The notes under the pieces are model-generated. The model was not told the origin of the DNA. It worked only from the letters and a program-made list of their open reading frames with translations, and made no database searches. Of a stretch of DNA of 64,000 nt, positions 44,886 through 54,567 are shown in pieces; within the stretch, counting starts at the first letter, position 1, and the number at the start of each line of letters is the position of its first letter. The position numbers and the translations under genes were made by a program. Source of the DNA: Arenicella chitinivorans (GTDB lineage: Bacteria > Pseudomonadota > Gammaproteobacteria > Arenicellales > Arenicellaceae); the NCBI RefSeq assembly GCF_014651515.1, contig NZ_BMXA01000006.1:1-64000 (forward strand). Direction: 5' to 3'.

Positions 44886-46112
44886 TCACTCGATTGTGGT
44901 TTTGCCGAACAATCGGCGCACCAAGTTTAATGCGCGCCACCCAAGAGAGCGGCTCATCAGCGATACTTTCGCCTCCAAATTCGCGGTGTGAGATTGTAGT
45001 TGTGCGATCTCGGCATTGAGCATGATTTCACGTTTTCGGAACACTTGAGCTGGAGTTGGCTCCGGCGCAGCATGACGGTACGCCAAATCGGGGTTGGGAA
45101 ACTCATTCACGGCGTCCGGCGCCATCGCCTGGACACTTCTCGCATCATTACCCAGCAATAATAAAAAAGAGTTTGTATGATGCTTGAGTGAATCAGTTTG
45201 CAGCAGACCTTGCCACAGTCGATGCTCCGATTCTCCAAGATCAAAAGCCTCAACATAATCCCTGGATTTTAGACCTTCCAGGGCGGTCACTGCATCGTCC
45301 ATATCAAACTGTTCAGGCAAGACAACAGTCGGAACTTTATAGTCCGGGAACGGATATAAAAACTGATGAGCCGAATAGTCTGCGCGCTCGATCTGTGTAC
45401 ACCACTCAGCGTAACTGTAAGTGCGAATACCGCTGGAGTCCTGATACTGATCAAGTCCGACAAATCGTACTCCGTAGTGGTCTTCATTTGCGCCCAACAG
45501 GTACTTCATACCGAGACGGTTTTCGATCGCTACTAATGTCACGCCGCTGGATTTAGCTGTACCTCGCGCCAAGGCCAACAAATCCTGCAATGCCTCTTGA
45601 TCCGACGCTTTATCAGAGAATCGACCCGCGTATTCGGTCACGCCAACAAACAACACCAAGTCATACTGATCGATTGGAAATTCAAGTTGGTTAAAGTTGC
45701 CAGCATGAATGGTGACCGAATCCAGATCGCGACAGCGTAGTTTGGCTAACGCTGCCCGAATCGGACTGCCTTCCACTGCATCGACTTCGAGACCAGATTG
45801 CTCGCCTAAGTATCGCGTTATTGAACCACAGCCGCAGCCCAACTCCAGCACACGTTTCACCCCTGACAAATTCAGTGCGCGTACTAAATTGGCTCGAGAT
45901 TGACTTAAATGGTATTCCGTCGGCCAGTCTTCAATCGCCGCCTGCAACTCGTCTGAATCCGACGACAAGTCCGTGGCAGCTGTCAGAATATCGCGCAACC
46001 GAATTTCAACACTTTCTCCATCAGAATAATTAAAGTCAGCCGCCGCCCCCGGTGCCTGATAGACCCCGGCAGCATTCTGCACCAAACCATTCAGATCAGC
46101 GATCTGGCTCAT
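44886..46112 (-). CDS. SAM-dependent methyltransferase with coiled-coil tail (possible chain terminator)
   Basis: This 408-residue protein has a class I methyltransferase domain (about 80-240; VLELGCGCGSITRYLGE motif I, EGSPIRAALAK). A segment of about 100 residues without assigned fold follows, then a C-terminal helix (about 355-395; REIMLNAEIAQLQSHTANLEAKV) with heptads, ending with an amphipathic basic stretch WRALNLVRRLF. The start codon overlaps the wzt stop by one base. Neighbouring Wzt has a C-terminal cargo domain. In ABC-exported O-antigens a methyl cap commonly ends the chain and is read by Wzt. By analogy this enzyme may cap the polymer. That role is inferred. Confidence 0.8.
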   Translation of the reverse strand: MSQIADLNGLVQNAAGVYQAPGAAADFNYSDGESVEIRLRDILTAATDLSSDSDELQAAIEDWPTEYHLSQSRANLVRALNLSGVKRVLELGCGCGSITRYLGEQSGLEVDAVEGSPIRAALAKLRCRDLDSVTIHAGNFNQLEFPIDQYDLVLFVGVTEYAGRFSDKASDQEALQDLLALARGTAKSSGVTLVAIENRLGMKYLLGANEDHYGVRFVGLDQYQDSSGIRTYSYAEWCTQIERADYSAHQFLYPFPDYKVPTVVLPEQFDMDDAVTALEGLKSRDYVEAFDLGESEHRLWQGLLQTDSLKHHTNSFLLLLGNDARSVQAMAPDAVNEFPNPDLAYRHAAPEPTPAQVFRKREIMLNAEIAQLQSHTANLEAKVSLMSRSLGWRALNLVRRLFGKTTIE

Positions 46113-47410
46113 TATTCACCGTCCTCTAACAATTCGATTTTGCCGTCCAGCGCCGCGATGCCAAATGCATCTTCTGTTTCGCGAACGTTCACGTGAACCA
46201 TGTCGTACCGCCGATCGACGGCAATATTGTCCTTCGCCATGTGATCTTGCGCCACGCCCAATGAGATAAAATAGTTGCCTGAAAGCAGGTGCAGGCTCAA
46301 TTCAAACTGAATGTGCACTAAATCGCCCGCCTTCTGCACCGTCGGGACATTGCCAACCAGCCTAGAATTCGTGCCGTAGATGGCATTTCCATCATCAGTC
46401 TTTACGGTTATGCCGTAAATAAGATCATTAATATCCTGCTCAAATAACACAGACATACGAATCAACAAACGATCGCCGCGCTTAACAATGCCATTACTGG
46501 GTACGCCGTTCTGCAACACCTCGTAGTGGCAGATCTTAGCCCGACCATCGCCCCATCGGTGTTCATTGCTGTTATACGTTGGATGGTTGGGGCAGTTATC
46601 TGTACGCGGGTCGAAATCAACACTGTAGTTATCTGGATCTATGACCACCGGTTCCTGTACTTCGGCGTCGGATTCAAACATCATTTCTAGGTAAGCCTGC
46701 ACCACGTCTTTTGGGCTCCCTGTCATTTTCAGCTCGCCCTCATCCAGCATGATGGCGCGATCACAGTATTTAATCACGCTGTCCGTGGAGTGCGTCACAA
46801 ACAGAATCGAAACGCCTTGCTCTTTAAGCTGGTCAAGGCGGCGGAAACACTTGCGTTGGAATCGAACATCGCCAACTGCCAAGGCCTCATCCACGATTAG
46901 AATGTCCGGGTTCATATTGATGGCCACAGCAAAAGCTAGGCGCACAAACATACCGCTGGAGTAGGTCTTGACCGGTCGGTGCAAAAAGTCACCTAAACCA
47001 CAGAAATCAACAATGTCGGGTAACTTTTGATGGAACTCTTCGCGTGTCAGCCCCATGATGGACGCATTTAGACGCGCGTTCTCCATACCGGTAAACTCCG
47101 GGTTAAATCCAGCCCCCAGTTCCAACAGCGCAGAAATTCGACCATGAGTTTCAAATTGCCCGGCAGTCGGTTGCAAAATACCCGCAATGATCTGCAATAG
47201 CGTTGATTTACCTGAACCGTTTTTACCAACGATACCAACGGTTTCGCCTTTGTGCACGGTGAGGTCAATCCCCTTCAGAGCCCAAAATTCCTGCGCATAT
47301 TTTTTGTGTGGCGCAAAACTTTGCCACAATCGATGAATCGGTTTGCGGTAAGTTTTGTAACACTTGGTGACTCGTTCGACCTTGATCACCGGCGGTGAAT
47401 TAGATGACAT
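46112..47410 (-). CDS. wzt: O-polysaccharide ABC exporter ATPase Wzt, with C-terminal cargo domain
   Basis: This 432-residue protein has an ABC ATPase domain (to about 240) with Walker A GKNGSGKST, signature YSSGMFVRLAFA and Walker B ILIVDEALAVGD, followed by a Wzt_C beta-sandwich (about 265-432; HRWGDGRAKICHYEVL). The latter in E. coli O9a recognises the finished, capped chain. The start at 47410 is chosen because earlier in-frame ATGs lie well inside wzm. It overlaps wzm by 11 bp. It acts at the inner membrane with Wzm. Confidence 0.92.
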   Translation of the reverse strand: MSSNSPPVIKVERVTKCYKTYRKPIHRLWQSFAPHKKYAQEFWALKGIDLTVHKGETVGIVGKNGSGKSTLLQIIAGILQPTAGQFETHGRISALLELGAGFNPEFTGMENARLNASIMGLTREEFHQKLPDIVDFCGLGDFLHRPVKTYSSGMFVRLAFAVAINMNPDILIVDEALAVGDVRFQRKCFRRLDQLKEQGVSILFVTHSTDSVIKYCDRAIMLDEGELKMTGSPKDVVQAYLEMMFESDAEVQEPVVIDPDNYSVDFDPRTDNCPNHPTYNSNEHRWGDGRAKICHYEVLQNGVPSNGIVKRGDRLLIRMSVLFEQDINDLIYGITVKTDDGNAIYGTNSRLVGNVPTVQKAGDLVHIQFELSLHLLSGNYFISLGVAQDHMAKDNIAVDRRYDMVHVNVRETEDAFGIAALDGKIELLEDGE

Positions 47411-48203
47411 CAGCAAACCCATCCCGCGTACGTTTAAAGAACCATGCGCCAAAACCAAACATTGCTAAAGCGCCGAGTGTATAAATTCCTAGATGAGTCC
47501 AGTTCGGCATCTGCCCGAACAGCAGCACGGCACGCAAGGACTCGACCACCACTGATAAGGGGTTGAGCCACAACACATACGGCTGAAGCTGCTCAGGAAT
47601 CGCACTAAACGGGTACACAATTGGGCCGAGAAACAGCAAAACTGTCATCAATACGCCGATAAACTGACTTAGATCACGGACATACACGCCAAGTACAGAG
47701 ATAAACCACGAGGCTCCAAGTAAAAATATCACCAGCGGCGCTAACACCACCGGGGCCAATAACATCGTCCAATGCAAGGCGTTTCCGGTCAGAAGAAAAA
47801 TTGCCAACAAGATAAGCATGCCCAAAAACATATGAAACAAGGCGTTAGACAGACTTACCAAGGTCAGAATCTCGAGTGGGAACACGACCTTTTTGACGTA
47901 CTGAGAATTTCCGGTAATCAGCCCAACCGAGCCGACAATAACTTCCGCCAGCAAACCGTGGCAGAGCAACCCGGTGAACAGAATCAAACCAAAACCGATG
48001 TTATTGGTACCTTCAACGCCCCACTTGGCCTTCATCACAATACTAAAGACAAAGGTGTACACCAACAACATCAGAATCGGGTAGAAGAATGCCCACAGGA
48101 ACCCCAGCTGCGAGCCGCGATATCGTTGTTGGATATCACGCTTTAACATCTGGAAAAACAGATACTTATTCTTTGAAAAACTACTTAGCATAGCAAACCG
48201 CAT
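47400..48203 (-). CDS. wzm: O-polysaccharide ABC exporter permease Wzm
   Basis: This 267-residue ABC-2 type permease has six predicted membrane helices. The sequences KRDIQQRYRGSQLGFLWAFF (N-terminal), FVFSIVMKAKWGVEG and LGPIVYPFSAIPEQLQPYVL are typical of Wzm/KpsM-like exporters. It flips the undecaprenyl-linked polymer across the inner membrane, powered by Wzt. A second in-frame ATG at 48191 is also possible. No Wzx or Wzy gene is in the cluster, which agrees with the ABC route. Confidence 0.92.
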   Translation of the reverse strand: MRFAMLSSFSKNKYLFFQMLKRDIQQRYRGSQLGFLWAFFYPILMLLVYTFVFSIVMKAKWGVEGTNNIGFGLILFTGLLCHGLLAEVIVGSVGLITGNSQYVKKVVFPLEILTLVSLSNALFHMFLGMLILLAIFLLTGNALHWTMLLAPVVLAPLVIFLLGASWFISVLGVYVRDLSQFIGVLMTVLLFLGPIVYPFSAIPEQLQPYVLWLNPLSVVVESLRAVLLFGQMPNWTHLGIYTLGALAMFGFGAWFFKRTRDGFADVI

Positions 48204-48241
48204 CGCTCATTGGCGATAAAACGAGCGCACTCGTATCCTTA

Positions 48242-49132
48242 TTAATCAATACTTGGAAACTGATGTTTATGTTCCAATATGGTTTGCAAATACTGACCGT
48301 AGCCACTCTTTGCATACTGCTTCGCTGCCTGTTCCAGCTCGTTATCGCCAATAAACCCTTGCCGATACGCGATCTCTTCCAAACAAGCTACTTTTAGGCC
48401 TTGTCGGCTTTCGATGGTTTCAATAAACATCGATGCCTGCAGCAATGATTCATGGGTGCCCATATCAAGCCAAGCCAAACCACGACCAAACACTTGAACC
48501 GATAATTCGCCCCACTCCAGATACTGTTTATTCACATCAGTAATCTCAAGCTCACCGCGCGGTGAGGGCGCTATATTTTTGGCAATATCGACCACACGAT
48601 TGTCGTAGAAGTACAGCCCGGTCACCGCATAATTTGATTTCGGATTGGTTGGCTTTTCTTCTAGGCTGATGGCGTTCCAGTCTTTATCGAAATCCACCAC
48701 ACCATAACGCTCTGGGTCATGGACCGGATACGCAAACACGGTCGCACCGCTGCTTTTCTCGCCGGCCGCCTTGAGGTTCTTACTCAGATCCGCACCGTGA
48801 AACACATTATCACCGAGTACTAAGGCACAATCGTCATTACCAATAAATTCTGAGCCTATAATAAAGGCCTGAGCGAGGCCGTCAGGCGACGGCTGAACGG
48901 CATAGGAAATATTTAAACCCCACTGCTCGCCACCGCGTAACAACTGCTGAAAGCGCGGCGTATCCTGCGGTGTTGATATGATTAGGATGTCGCGGATGCC
49001 AGCGAGCATCAACGACGACAACGGGTAATAGATCATCGGTTTATCGTAAACCGGCAGCAGCTGCTTTGACACCGCCTGGGTGACTGGGTGCAAACGGGTA
49101 CCTGAACCGCCTGCTAAAATAATGCCTCTCAT
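48242..49132 (-). CDS. rmlA: Glucose-1-phosphate thymidylyltransferase
   Basis: This 296-residue nucleotidyltransferase makes dTDP-glucose from dTTP and glucose 1-phosphate. [20 protein letters not shown] (residues 7-26) is the catalytic signature, followed by KPMIYYPLS, the metal site in VLGDNVFHG and [14 protein letters not shown]. Length is standard. It lies 24 bp after rmlB. The usual downstream rmlC and rmlD are absent. Confidence 0.95.
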   Translation of the reverse strand: MRGIILAGGSGTRLHPVTQAVSKQLLPVYDKPMIYYPLSSLMLAGIRDILIISTPQDTPRFQQLLRGGEQWGLNISYAVQPSPDGLAQAFIIGSEFIGNDDCALVLGDNVFHGADLSKNLKAAGEKSSGATVFAYPVHDPERYGVVDFDKDWNAISLEEKPTNPKSNYAVTGLYFYDNRVVDIAKNIAPSPRGELEITDVNKQYLEWGELSVQVFGRGLAWLDMGTHESLLQASMFIETIESRQGLKVACLEEIAYRQGFIGDNELEQAAKQYAKSGYGQYLQTILEHKHQFPSID

Positions 49133-49156
49133 TTGATTCTCTCCGTCTGTGTTTGC

Positions 49157-50212
49157 TTATTTTGCGCCCAAGCGGCCGCCATGATACTCACCAGAGACTT
49201 TTTCAATCCAGTCAGCATTGTCCAAATACCACGCCACCGTTTTCCGAATGCCGGATTCAAAGGTTTCTTCCGGTGTCCAGCCTAACTCGCGGGCAATTTT
49301 TTCGGCATCAATTGCATAACGACGGTCATGACCAGGACGGTCTTTTACAAAGGTGATTTGCGCTGCATAAGATTTGCCATCTTCGCGTGGACGAATGTCA
49401 TCGAGGATCTGGCAAATCGTCTTAACCACATCAATATTGGTTTTTTCATTGTGACCACCGACGTTGTAGACTTCGCCGTCTTCGCCCTCTGTCACGATTT
49501 TCCACAAGGCTTTTACGTGATCGTCCACAAATAACCAGTCGCGGATGTTATCGCCCTTACCGTAAATTGGTAGCGGCTCACTAGCGACAGCTTTGTTGAT
49601 GACCAAGGGAATCAATTTTTCTGGAAACTGATATGGGCCATAGTTGTTTGAGCAGTTCGAAATTACCACGGGTAAATCGTAGGTTTTATTCCAAGCGCGA
49701 ACCAAGTGATCGGAACTAGCTTTGCTCGCTGAGTACGGTGAATTGGGTTTGTAACGTGTGGTCTCGGTGAACAAACCGGTTTCGCCCAAGCTGCCGTATA
49801 CTTCGTCGGTAGAGATATGATGGAACTTGAATGCGTCACGCTTCGCGCCATCAAGAGACTGATAGTATTGGAGTGCGACCTGTAATAAGGTGTACGTGCC
49901 AACGATGTTGGTTTGAATGAACTCGCCAGGGCCATCGATGGAACGATCGACATGTGACTCGGCCGCAAGATGCATGATGTAATCCGGTTGATACTCGGTT
50001 ACCAGACGCTGCATGGTCTCGGCGTCCACAATATCTTCCTGATGAAATTTATGACGCGGGCTGGCATCAGCACCACCGAGTGAATGCAAGCTTCCGGCAT
50101 ACGTTAACTTATCAATATTAACCACCGTCACATCGGTTTCATTTATCAAATAACGTACCAGGGCAGAGCCAATAAATCCTGCGCCACCGGTTAAAAATAC
50201 CGTTTTACTCAT
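49157..50212 (-). CDS. rmlB: dTDP-glucose 4,6-dehydratase
   Basis: This 351-residue extended SDR converts dTDP-glucose to dTDP-4-keto-6-deoxyglucose. It shows [33 protein letters not shown] and the catalytic Tyr-Lys in [10 protein letters not shown]. The true start is ATG 50212. It follows the winged-helix regulator by 39 bp and leads the sugar genes of the operon. Confidence 0.95.
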   Translation of the reverse strand: MSKTVFLTGGAGFIGSALVRYLINETDVTVVNIDKLTYAGSLHSLGGADASPRHKFHQEDIVDAETMQRLVTEYQPDYIMHLAAESHVDRSIDGPGEFIQTNIVGTYTLLQVALQYYQSLDGAKRDAFKFHHISTDEVYGSLGETGLFTETTRYKPNSPYSASKASSDHLVRAWNKTYDLPVVISNCSNNYGPYQFPEKLIPLVINKAVASEPLPIYGKGDNIRDWLFVDDHVKALWKIVTEGEDGEVYNVGGHNEKTNIDVVKTICQILDDIRPREDGKSYAAQITFVKDRPGHDRRYAIDAEKIARELGWTPEETFESGIRKTVAWYLDNADWIEKVSGEYHGGRLGAK

Positions 50213-50251
50213 CAATATATTCTCAAGGTTGAATTTGTCTTAATCGACCAT

Positions 50252-50905
50252 CTACTCTGAATGCTCGATCTGCGCAGCCTGACGATACTTCATCGTCAAC
50301 AGCATGTCAGGCACAAGTAGTCGGTCTTGGCTTACTGTGATTTCTAATTCACTCAGCAACTCATTAGTCTGCTCCATCGAGGTCAAAACCACACAATCGT
50401 ATTCGTCGGGCGACGGCAACACAGACACCACCGGCACGTCAAAGTAGTCGCTACGAACCGCGCCAGGCTGGTACACAGCGATCAGGTTCGAGCGGCTCTG
50501 GAGTCCACGCATCAATGCAATTTCGGTCAGATCAGACAAGCCCGCCAGCACGATACGTGAGTATTCTTGTTGAACGCAGTGATCAAAAATGGACGAGTAC
50601 TCATCACCAGACTGACGAAACAACGCCAGCGAGGTGCTAAAAAACTCGGCAGTCAGCCTCGCCTTTTCGGCAAAGCCGGTTGGCGTCAGATAGTACATAT
50701 ACCGATTCGCCGGCGCGCTGGAAATTTTAATCCAGCCCTTTTTTACACAACGTTTTAAGTACGAGTTAGCCAAACCAAGCGCCACGCCCATCTGTTGCGC
50801 CAGGTGGCGCTGACTGATGTCGTCTTTCTGATCAATGGCTTTTAACAGCTCAAGAGTGAGCTGATTTTCCTTGTCAGAGGTGGCATTGGTTTGGCGAGTG
50901 TTCAT
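50252..50905 (-). CDS. Winged-helix regulator with C-terminal Rossmann-like domain
   Basis: This 217-residue protein has an N-terminal winged helix (LTLELLKAIDQKDDISQRHLA, then GLANSYLKRCVKKGWIK) as in MarR-like regulators found at exopolysaccharide loci. The C-terminal half (about 100-200) reads SRIVLAGLSDLTEIALMRGL, NLIAVYQPGA, VPVVSVLPSPDEYDCVVLTS, an alternating beta-alpha pattern like a nucleotide or nucleotide-sugar sensing Rossmann fold. It heads the O-polysaccharide operon and is divergent from the GNAT/PHP-GT4 cassette, so it may regulate both. The ligand is unknown. Confidence 0.8.
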   Translation of the reverse strand: MNTRQTNATSDKENQLTLELLKAIDQKDDISQRHLAQQMGVALGLANSYLKRCVKKGWIKISSAPANRYMYYLTPTGFAEKARLTAEFFSTSLALFRQSGDEYSSIFDHCVQQEYSRIVLAGLSDLTEIALMRGLQSRSNLIAVYQPGAVRSDYFDVPVVSVLPSPDEYDCVVLTSMEQTNELLSELEITVSQDRLLVPDMLLTMKYRQAAQIEHSE

Positions 50906-51070
50906 TGCGTGAACACTATAGTGATTTCGGTTTTTAGAGTCAAAGCATTTCCCGTGCTATTGGCATTTTTTTTAGCCGCTCAATGCTGTCACAAAAACGT
51001 CATTAAACCGTTATCGTTTGGTCACAAAGCCAGACTACTCTCGCCAAAACAATACATAGAAGAGTGGTTT

Positions 51071-52084
51071 ATGAGACAGCTATCAAACGAACTCGTGGCA
51101 CAACAAACTGATCTTAGCTATTTGGCCTATCTAAATAGCCGCGCCAAGTATCTGTTTACCATGCGCCGCAAGCATAGAGCTCTCCCCGAACCCATCGCAT
51201 TTCCAGAACCACGCCACAAATTACGACGCGAACTAGCTCAGTCGCGTCGCCTCGGAGTCACGCCAGATGGCAAACAGATCTATCTGTGTCACTGCAAACC
51301 GAATTCCAGCGTACTGCGGGAGCTTGGGCGACTGCGTGAGCTCACGTTTCGTGCCGTCGGTGAAGGAACGCAACGCAGCCGCGATATTGACGCTTTCGAC
51401 TACCACTACCGCCAAATAGTTTTGTGGAATGAGGACGCGTCAGAGATCGTCGGCTCTTACCGGATTGGCGAGGCATTCGATTTAGTCGATTCGCAAGGTC
51501 GCGAGCAGCTGCAAAAACTATACACATACGGATTATTTGATTTCGGCGCACGCATGATTGATATCATGCCGCAGGCGCTGGAGCTGGGTCGTAGTTTTAT
51601 TCAACCTAAATACTGGACCAAACGTGGACTAGACTATCTTTGGCAAGGAATTGGCGCGTATTTGCAGTCGTATCCCAACGTGCGCTACCTGTTTGGCGCA
51701 GTCAGTATTTCCAATGACTTACCAGACTTGGCAAAACAACACATCGTGGCCTGCTATCAGCACTATTTTCAGCCGGAGAATTATACCGATTACGCCACAG
51801 CCCGACTACCGTACCAGACCAACCGCAGCATTATAGAAAGCTACCGTGACAAGCCCTTCGACGCTGCATCCAAGTACCTGAAACAGGTGCTAAAGACACA
51901 GCGAGTCACTCTGCCCACGCTCTACAAACACTACACTGAATTGTGCGATCCCGAAGGTGTGCGATTTATTGACTTCAACATCGATCCAGAATTTTCGTTT
52001 TGCATCGACGGACTCATGGTGGTCGATCTGGCTCACATCAAAGCAAGCAAACGTAAACGATATCTGAACCCGAGCTCCGAGTAA
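51071..52084 (+). CDS. OlsB-like GNAT acyl/acetyltransferase
   Basis: This 337-residue protein starts at ATG 51071 with AGAAGAG upstream. The frame continues upstream, but the residues there look non-native. The middle part, LGRLRELTFRAVGEGTQ, DIDAFDYHYRQIVLWNED and EIVGSYRIGEAFD, matches the Acetyltransf_5 / hemolysin-OlsB group, whose best-known members N-acylate ornithine from acyl-ACP to form lyso-ornithine lipids. Others are uncharacterised. It is followed after 6 bp by the PHP-GT4 fusion, so an acylated product that is then glycosylated is conceivable. Substrate unproven. Confidence 0.78.
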   Translation: MRQLSNELVAQQTDLSYLAYLNSRAKYLFTMRRKHRALPEPIAFPEPRHKLRRELAQSRRLGVTPDGKQIYLCHCKPNSSVLRELGRLRELTFRAVGEGTQRSRDIDAFDYHYRQIVLWNEDASEIVGSYRIGEAFDLVDSQGREQLQKLYTYGLFDFGARMIDIMPQALELGRSFIQPKYWTKRGLDYLWQGIGAYLQSYPNVRYLFGAVSISNDLPDLAKQHIVACYQHYFQPENYTDYATARLPYQTNRSIIESYRDKPFDAASKYLKQVLKTQRVTLPTLYKHYTELCDPEGVRFIDFNIDPEFSFCIDGLMVVDLAHIKASKRKRYLNPSSE

Positions 52085-52090
52085 CCCGAC

Positions 52091-54550
52091 ATGGCTAAAG
52101 CAGACCTACACGTTCATTCCAAGTATTCAGACTACCCCAGCACTTGGGCACATCGCGCCTACAACTCGCCTGAGAGCTTTACTGATCCAGAAACGGTCTA
52201 CCAACAGGCCAAATCACGTGGAATGAGTTTTGTAACCTTAACCGATCACGATGATATTCGCGGCAGCTTGGAATTGGTTCACCGCCATCCGAATGAGTGT
52301 TTTATCTCGTGTGAAATTACCACGTTTTTCCCCGAGGATAACTGCAAAATCCATATCTTGGTGTACGGCATATCCGCATCTGAGTACGCGGATATGCGCC
52401 GTATCGCGGATGATATTTATGTGCTTCGTGATTACATCATCGAGCACCGTATCGCCTACTCTGTTGCTCATGCGACCTACGATCAGGATGGGCGACTGAC
52501 GTTCGAACACATCGAAAAACTGGTGTTAATGTTCGACGTATTTGAAATTATCAACGGTGGCTCCGGTGCGCAAAACAATCTGCTGCTGCATGGCTATTTG
52601 CAATCATTAAACCAAGACAACATTGCTGAGCTGCGGGCCAAACATATGATTGCGCCAATGAGCGAGGACCCATGGGTCAAAGGCTATACGGGGGGCTCGG
52701 ATGACCATTGCGGCATTTTAATCGGTAGCGCATTTACCCAATGCGACGCCAACACGGTGGATGAGTATATTGCACAGCTACGCGACAAAAAGTGTTTAGG
52801 AAACGGTCTGCATGGCAGCTTTGAATCTTATGCTACCGGGGTCATCAAACACATTCACGATTACCGCTTGGACCGTGACCCGAAATACACCGATTCTAAA
52901 ATGAATGACTTCCTTGAGTTATTCTTTGATGGCAATGAAGGAAACTTGATAAAGCGGTTTAAGAAAAGCCAATCACTGCGCTACCTTAAGAAGAAAAATA
53001 GTAAGACCCATAAAGCTCTGCATGGCCTGCTTTTGCAGATTTCACAAGACATGGGTAAAGATATCGCAGCCAAGATTCCGCAAACCTATGTGCACATTGC
53101 AGAAATGCACGATGAAATGTTTTGCTCAGTGGTCTCGGCATTGACGAAACAGCTCCCTAAAGGTGACATCTTTAAGGCATTTAATAAAATTGCAACGTTG
53201 TTTCCCATGACGTTGCTTGCAGCGCCGTTTGTCGGTGCGATGCGACATCAGGTACTCAAAGCAGATATCAAACGCGGCTTGATCGAAAGCACGCGCCATC
53301 AATACACCGAAAAAGCGTTATGGTTCACGGACACCATTGATGATCTTAATGGTGTGTCCATCACCTTACACCAGATCGCCACACACAGCGTGCGCCAAGG
53401 CTACCAAATGAAATTGGTCACGTGTGTGGACGAATCGAAGTTGAATACACCCTTGCCAAAAAACTGCTTGAATTTTCACCCAATCAAACAAATAGTTCTG
53501 CCGGGTTATGAGACGCAGAAAATCGGCTTTCCGTCATTGTTGAATGTCATGCGCAAACTGGTGTTTGAGCAACCTGATCAAATCATAATCTCGACGCCTG
53601 GCCCCTTAGGACTGGCCGCGATGGTGTGCGCCAAACTGATGGATTTACCGGTCAAAACGGTATATCACACGGATTTTGCCGAACAGATCCTCAAGATGAC
53701 TAACGAATCGATGTTGGCCAACCTGGCAGATGCCTGCGTGAATGCGTTTTATCGACAATCTGACACGGTTTTCGTGCCAAGCCAATATTATTTGAATAAA
53801 TTGGCCAGAGCCGGATTTAATCAGGGAAAACTGACCATTTTTCCACGCGGCTTGGACCTCGACCTGTACCGGCCGGCTGTGCAAGTGCGTGATCTCGCAC
53901 GGAAGCACCAACTGCATGGTCGCTTCACACTGCTGTTCGCTGGTCGGATCTCTGAAGATAAAAACTTGTCGCTGCTGAGTCAGATTTTCGCCGAGCTAAA
54001 CCAGGAAAAACCCGGCATGTATAACTTGGTGATTGCCGGTGACGGGCCGGATCTGGCGAGCCTCAAGAACGCGATGGCGACACAGTCCAACGTGCTATTT
54101 ACTGGCCGCCTAAGCGCCGAAGAATTAGTGGAGTGGTATCAATCATCAGACTTATTGGTCTTTCCATCCCATACCGACACCTTCGGCATGGTGGTGCTAG
54201 AAGCACAAGCTTGTGGATTACCCTGCCTGGTGACGGCAACTGGTGGGCCAAAGGAAATCATCAACCCAAATAGTACCGGCCATGTAATTCACAGCAATGA
54301 CACCGATGACTGGATTGCACTGATTCACCACTATCGTCGCCTCAAAAATGGCAATGATGACCAATGGTCAAAACTAAAGCGCGCTTGCGCTGAGCACGTC
54401 CACACACAGAATAATTGGCAACCCGTGTTCGAAGCCGTACTTGGCGATGCCTGTCTACTCCCTGCCAACCGACCCAACAAACTCGAATCAGTAACGACTG
54501 ACCCTGCACCATCCAGTCCGCAAACAAATAACACCCATAAAGCAGCCTAA
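52091..54550 (+). CDS. PHP phosphoesterase - GT4 glycosyltransferase fusion
   Basis: This 819-residue protein joins two enzymes. The N-terminal part (1 to about 240) is a PHP metal-dependent phosphoesterase: ADLHVHSKYSD (His7, His9), TLTDHDDIRG, SCEITTFF, SVAHATYD and GGSDDHCG carry the metal ligands. A helical linker (about 270-400) follows. The C-terminal part (about 410-795) is a GT4 transferase of GT-B fold, with VYHTDFAEQ, FPRGLDLDLYRP, FAGRISEDKNLSLL, VIAGDGPDLASL and the donor site PSHTDTFGMVVLEAQACGLP, close in style to lipid glycosyltransferases such as MgtA or SqdX. The linked activities suggest phosphate removal plus sugar transfer on one substrate. There is no signal peptide. Confidence 0.88.
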   Translation: MAKADLHVHSKYSDYPSTWAHRAYNSPESFTDPETVYQQAKSRGMSFVTLTDHDDIRGSLELVHRHPNECFISCEITTFFPEDNCKIHILVYGISASEYADMRRIADDIYVLRDYIIEHRIAYSVAHATYDQDGRLTFEHIEKLVLMFDVFEIINGGSGAQNNLLLHGYLQSLNQDNIAELRAKHMIAPMSEDPWVKGYTGGSDDHCGILIGSAFTQCDANTVDEYIAQLRDKKCLGNGLHGSFESYATGVIKHIHDYRLDRDPKYTDSKMNDFLELFFDGNEGNLIKRFKKSQSLRYLKKKNSKTHKALHGLLLQISQDMGKDIAAKIPQTYVHIAEMHDEMFCSVVSALTKQLPKGDIFKAFNKIATLFPMTLLAAPFVGAMRHQVLKADIKRGLIESTRHQYTEKALWFTDTIDDLNGVSITLHQIATHSVRQGYQMKLVTCVDESKLNTPLPKNCLNFHPIKQIVLPGYETQKIGFPSLLNVMRKLVFEQPDQIIISTPGPLGLAAMVCAKLMDLPVKTVYHTDFAEQILKMTNESMLANLADACVNAFYRQSDTVFVPSQYYLNKLARAGFNQGKLTIFPRGLDLDLYRPAVQVRDLARKHQLHGRFTLLFAGRISEDKNLSLLSQIFAELNQEKPGMYNLVIAGDGPDLASLKNAMATQSNVLFTGRLSAEELVEWYQSSDLLVFPSHTDTFGMVVLEAQACGLPCLVTATGGPKEIINPNSTGHVIHSNDTDDWIALIHHYRRLKNGNDDQWSKLKRACAEHVHTQNNWQPVFEAVLGDACLLPANRPNKLESVTTDPAPSSPQTNNTHKAA

Positions 54551-54567
54551 CCTACCTCCTACTTGCT

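Noticed and set aside
50891-51070. Upstream in-frame extension of the OlsB-like gene
   Set aside because: About 60 residues that overlap the promoter of the divergent regulator and look unlike the family. ATG 51071 has a ribosome-binding site.
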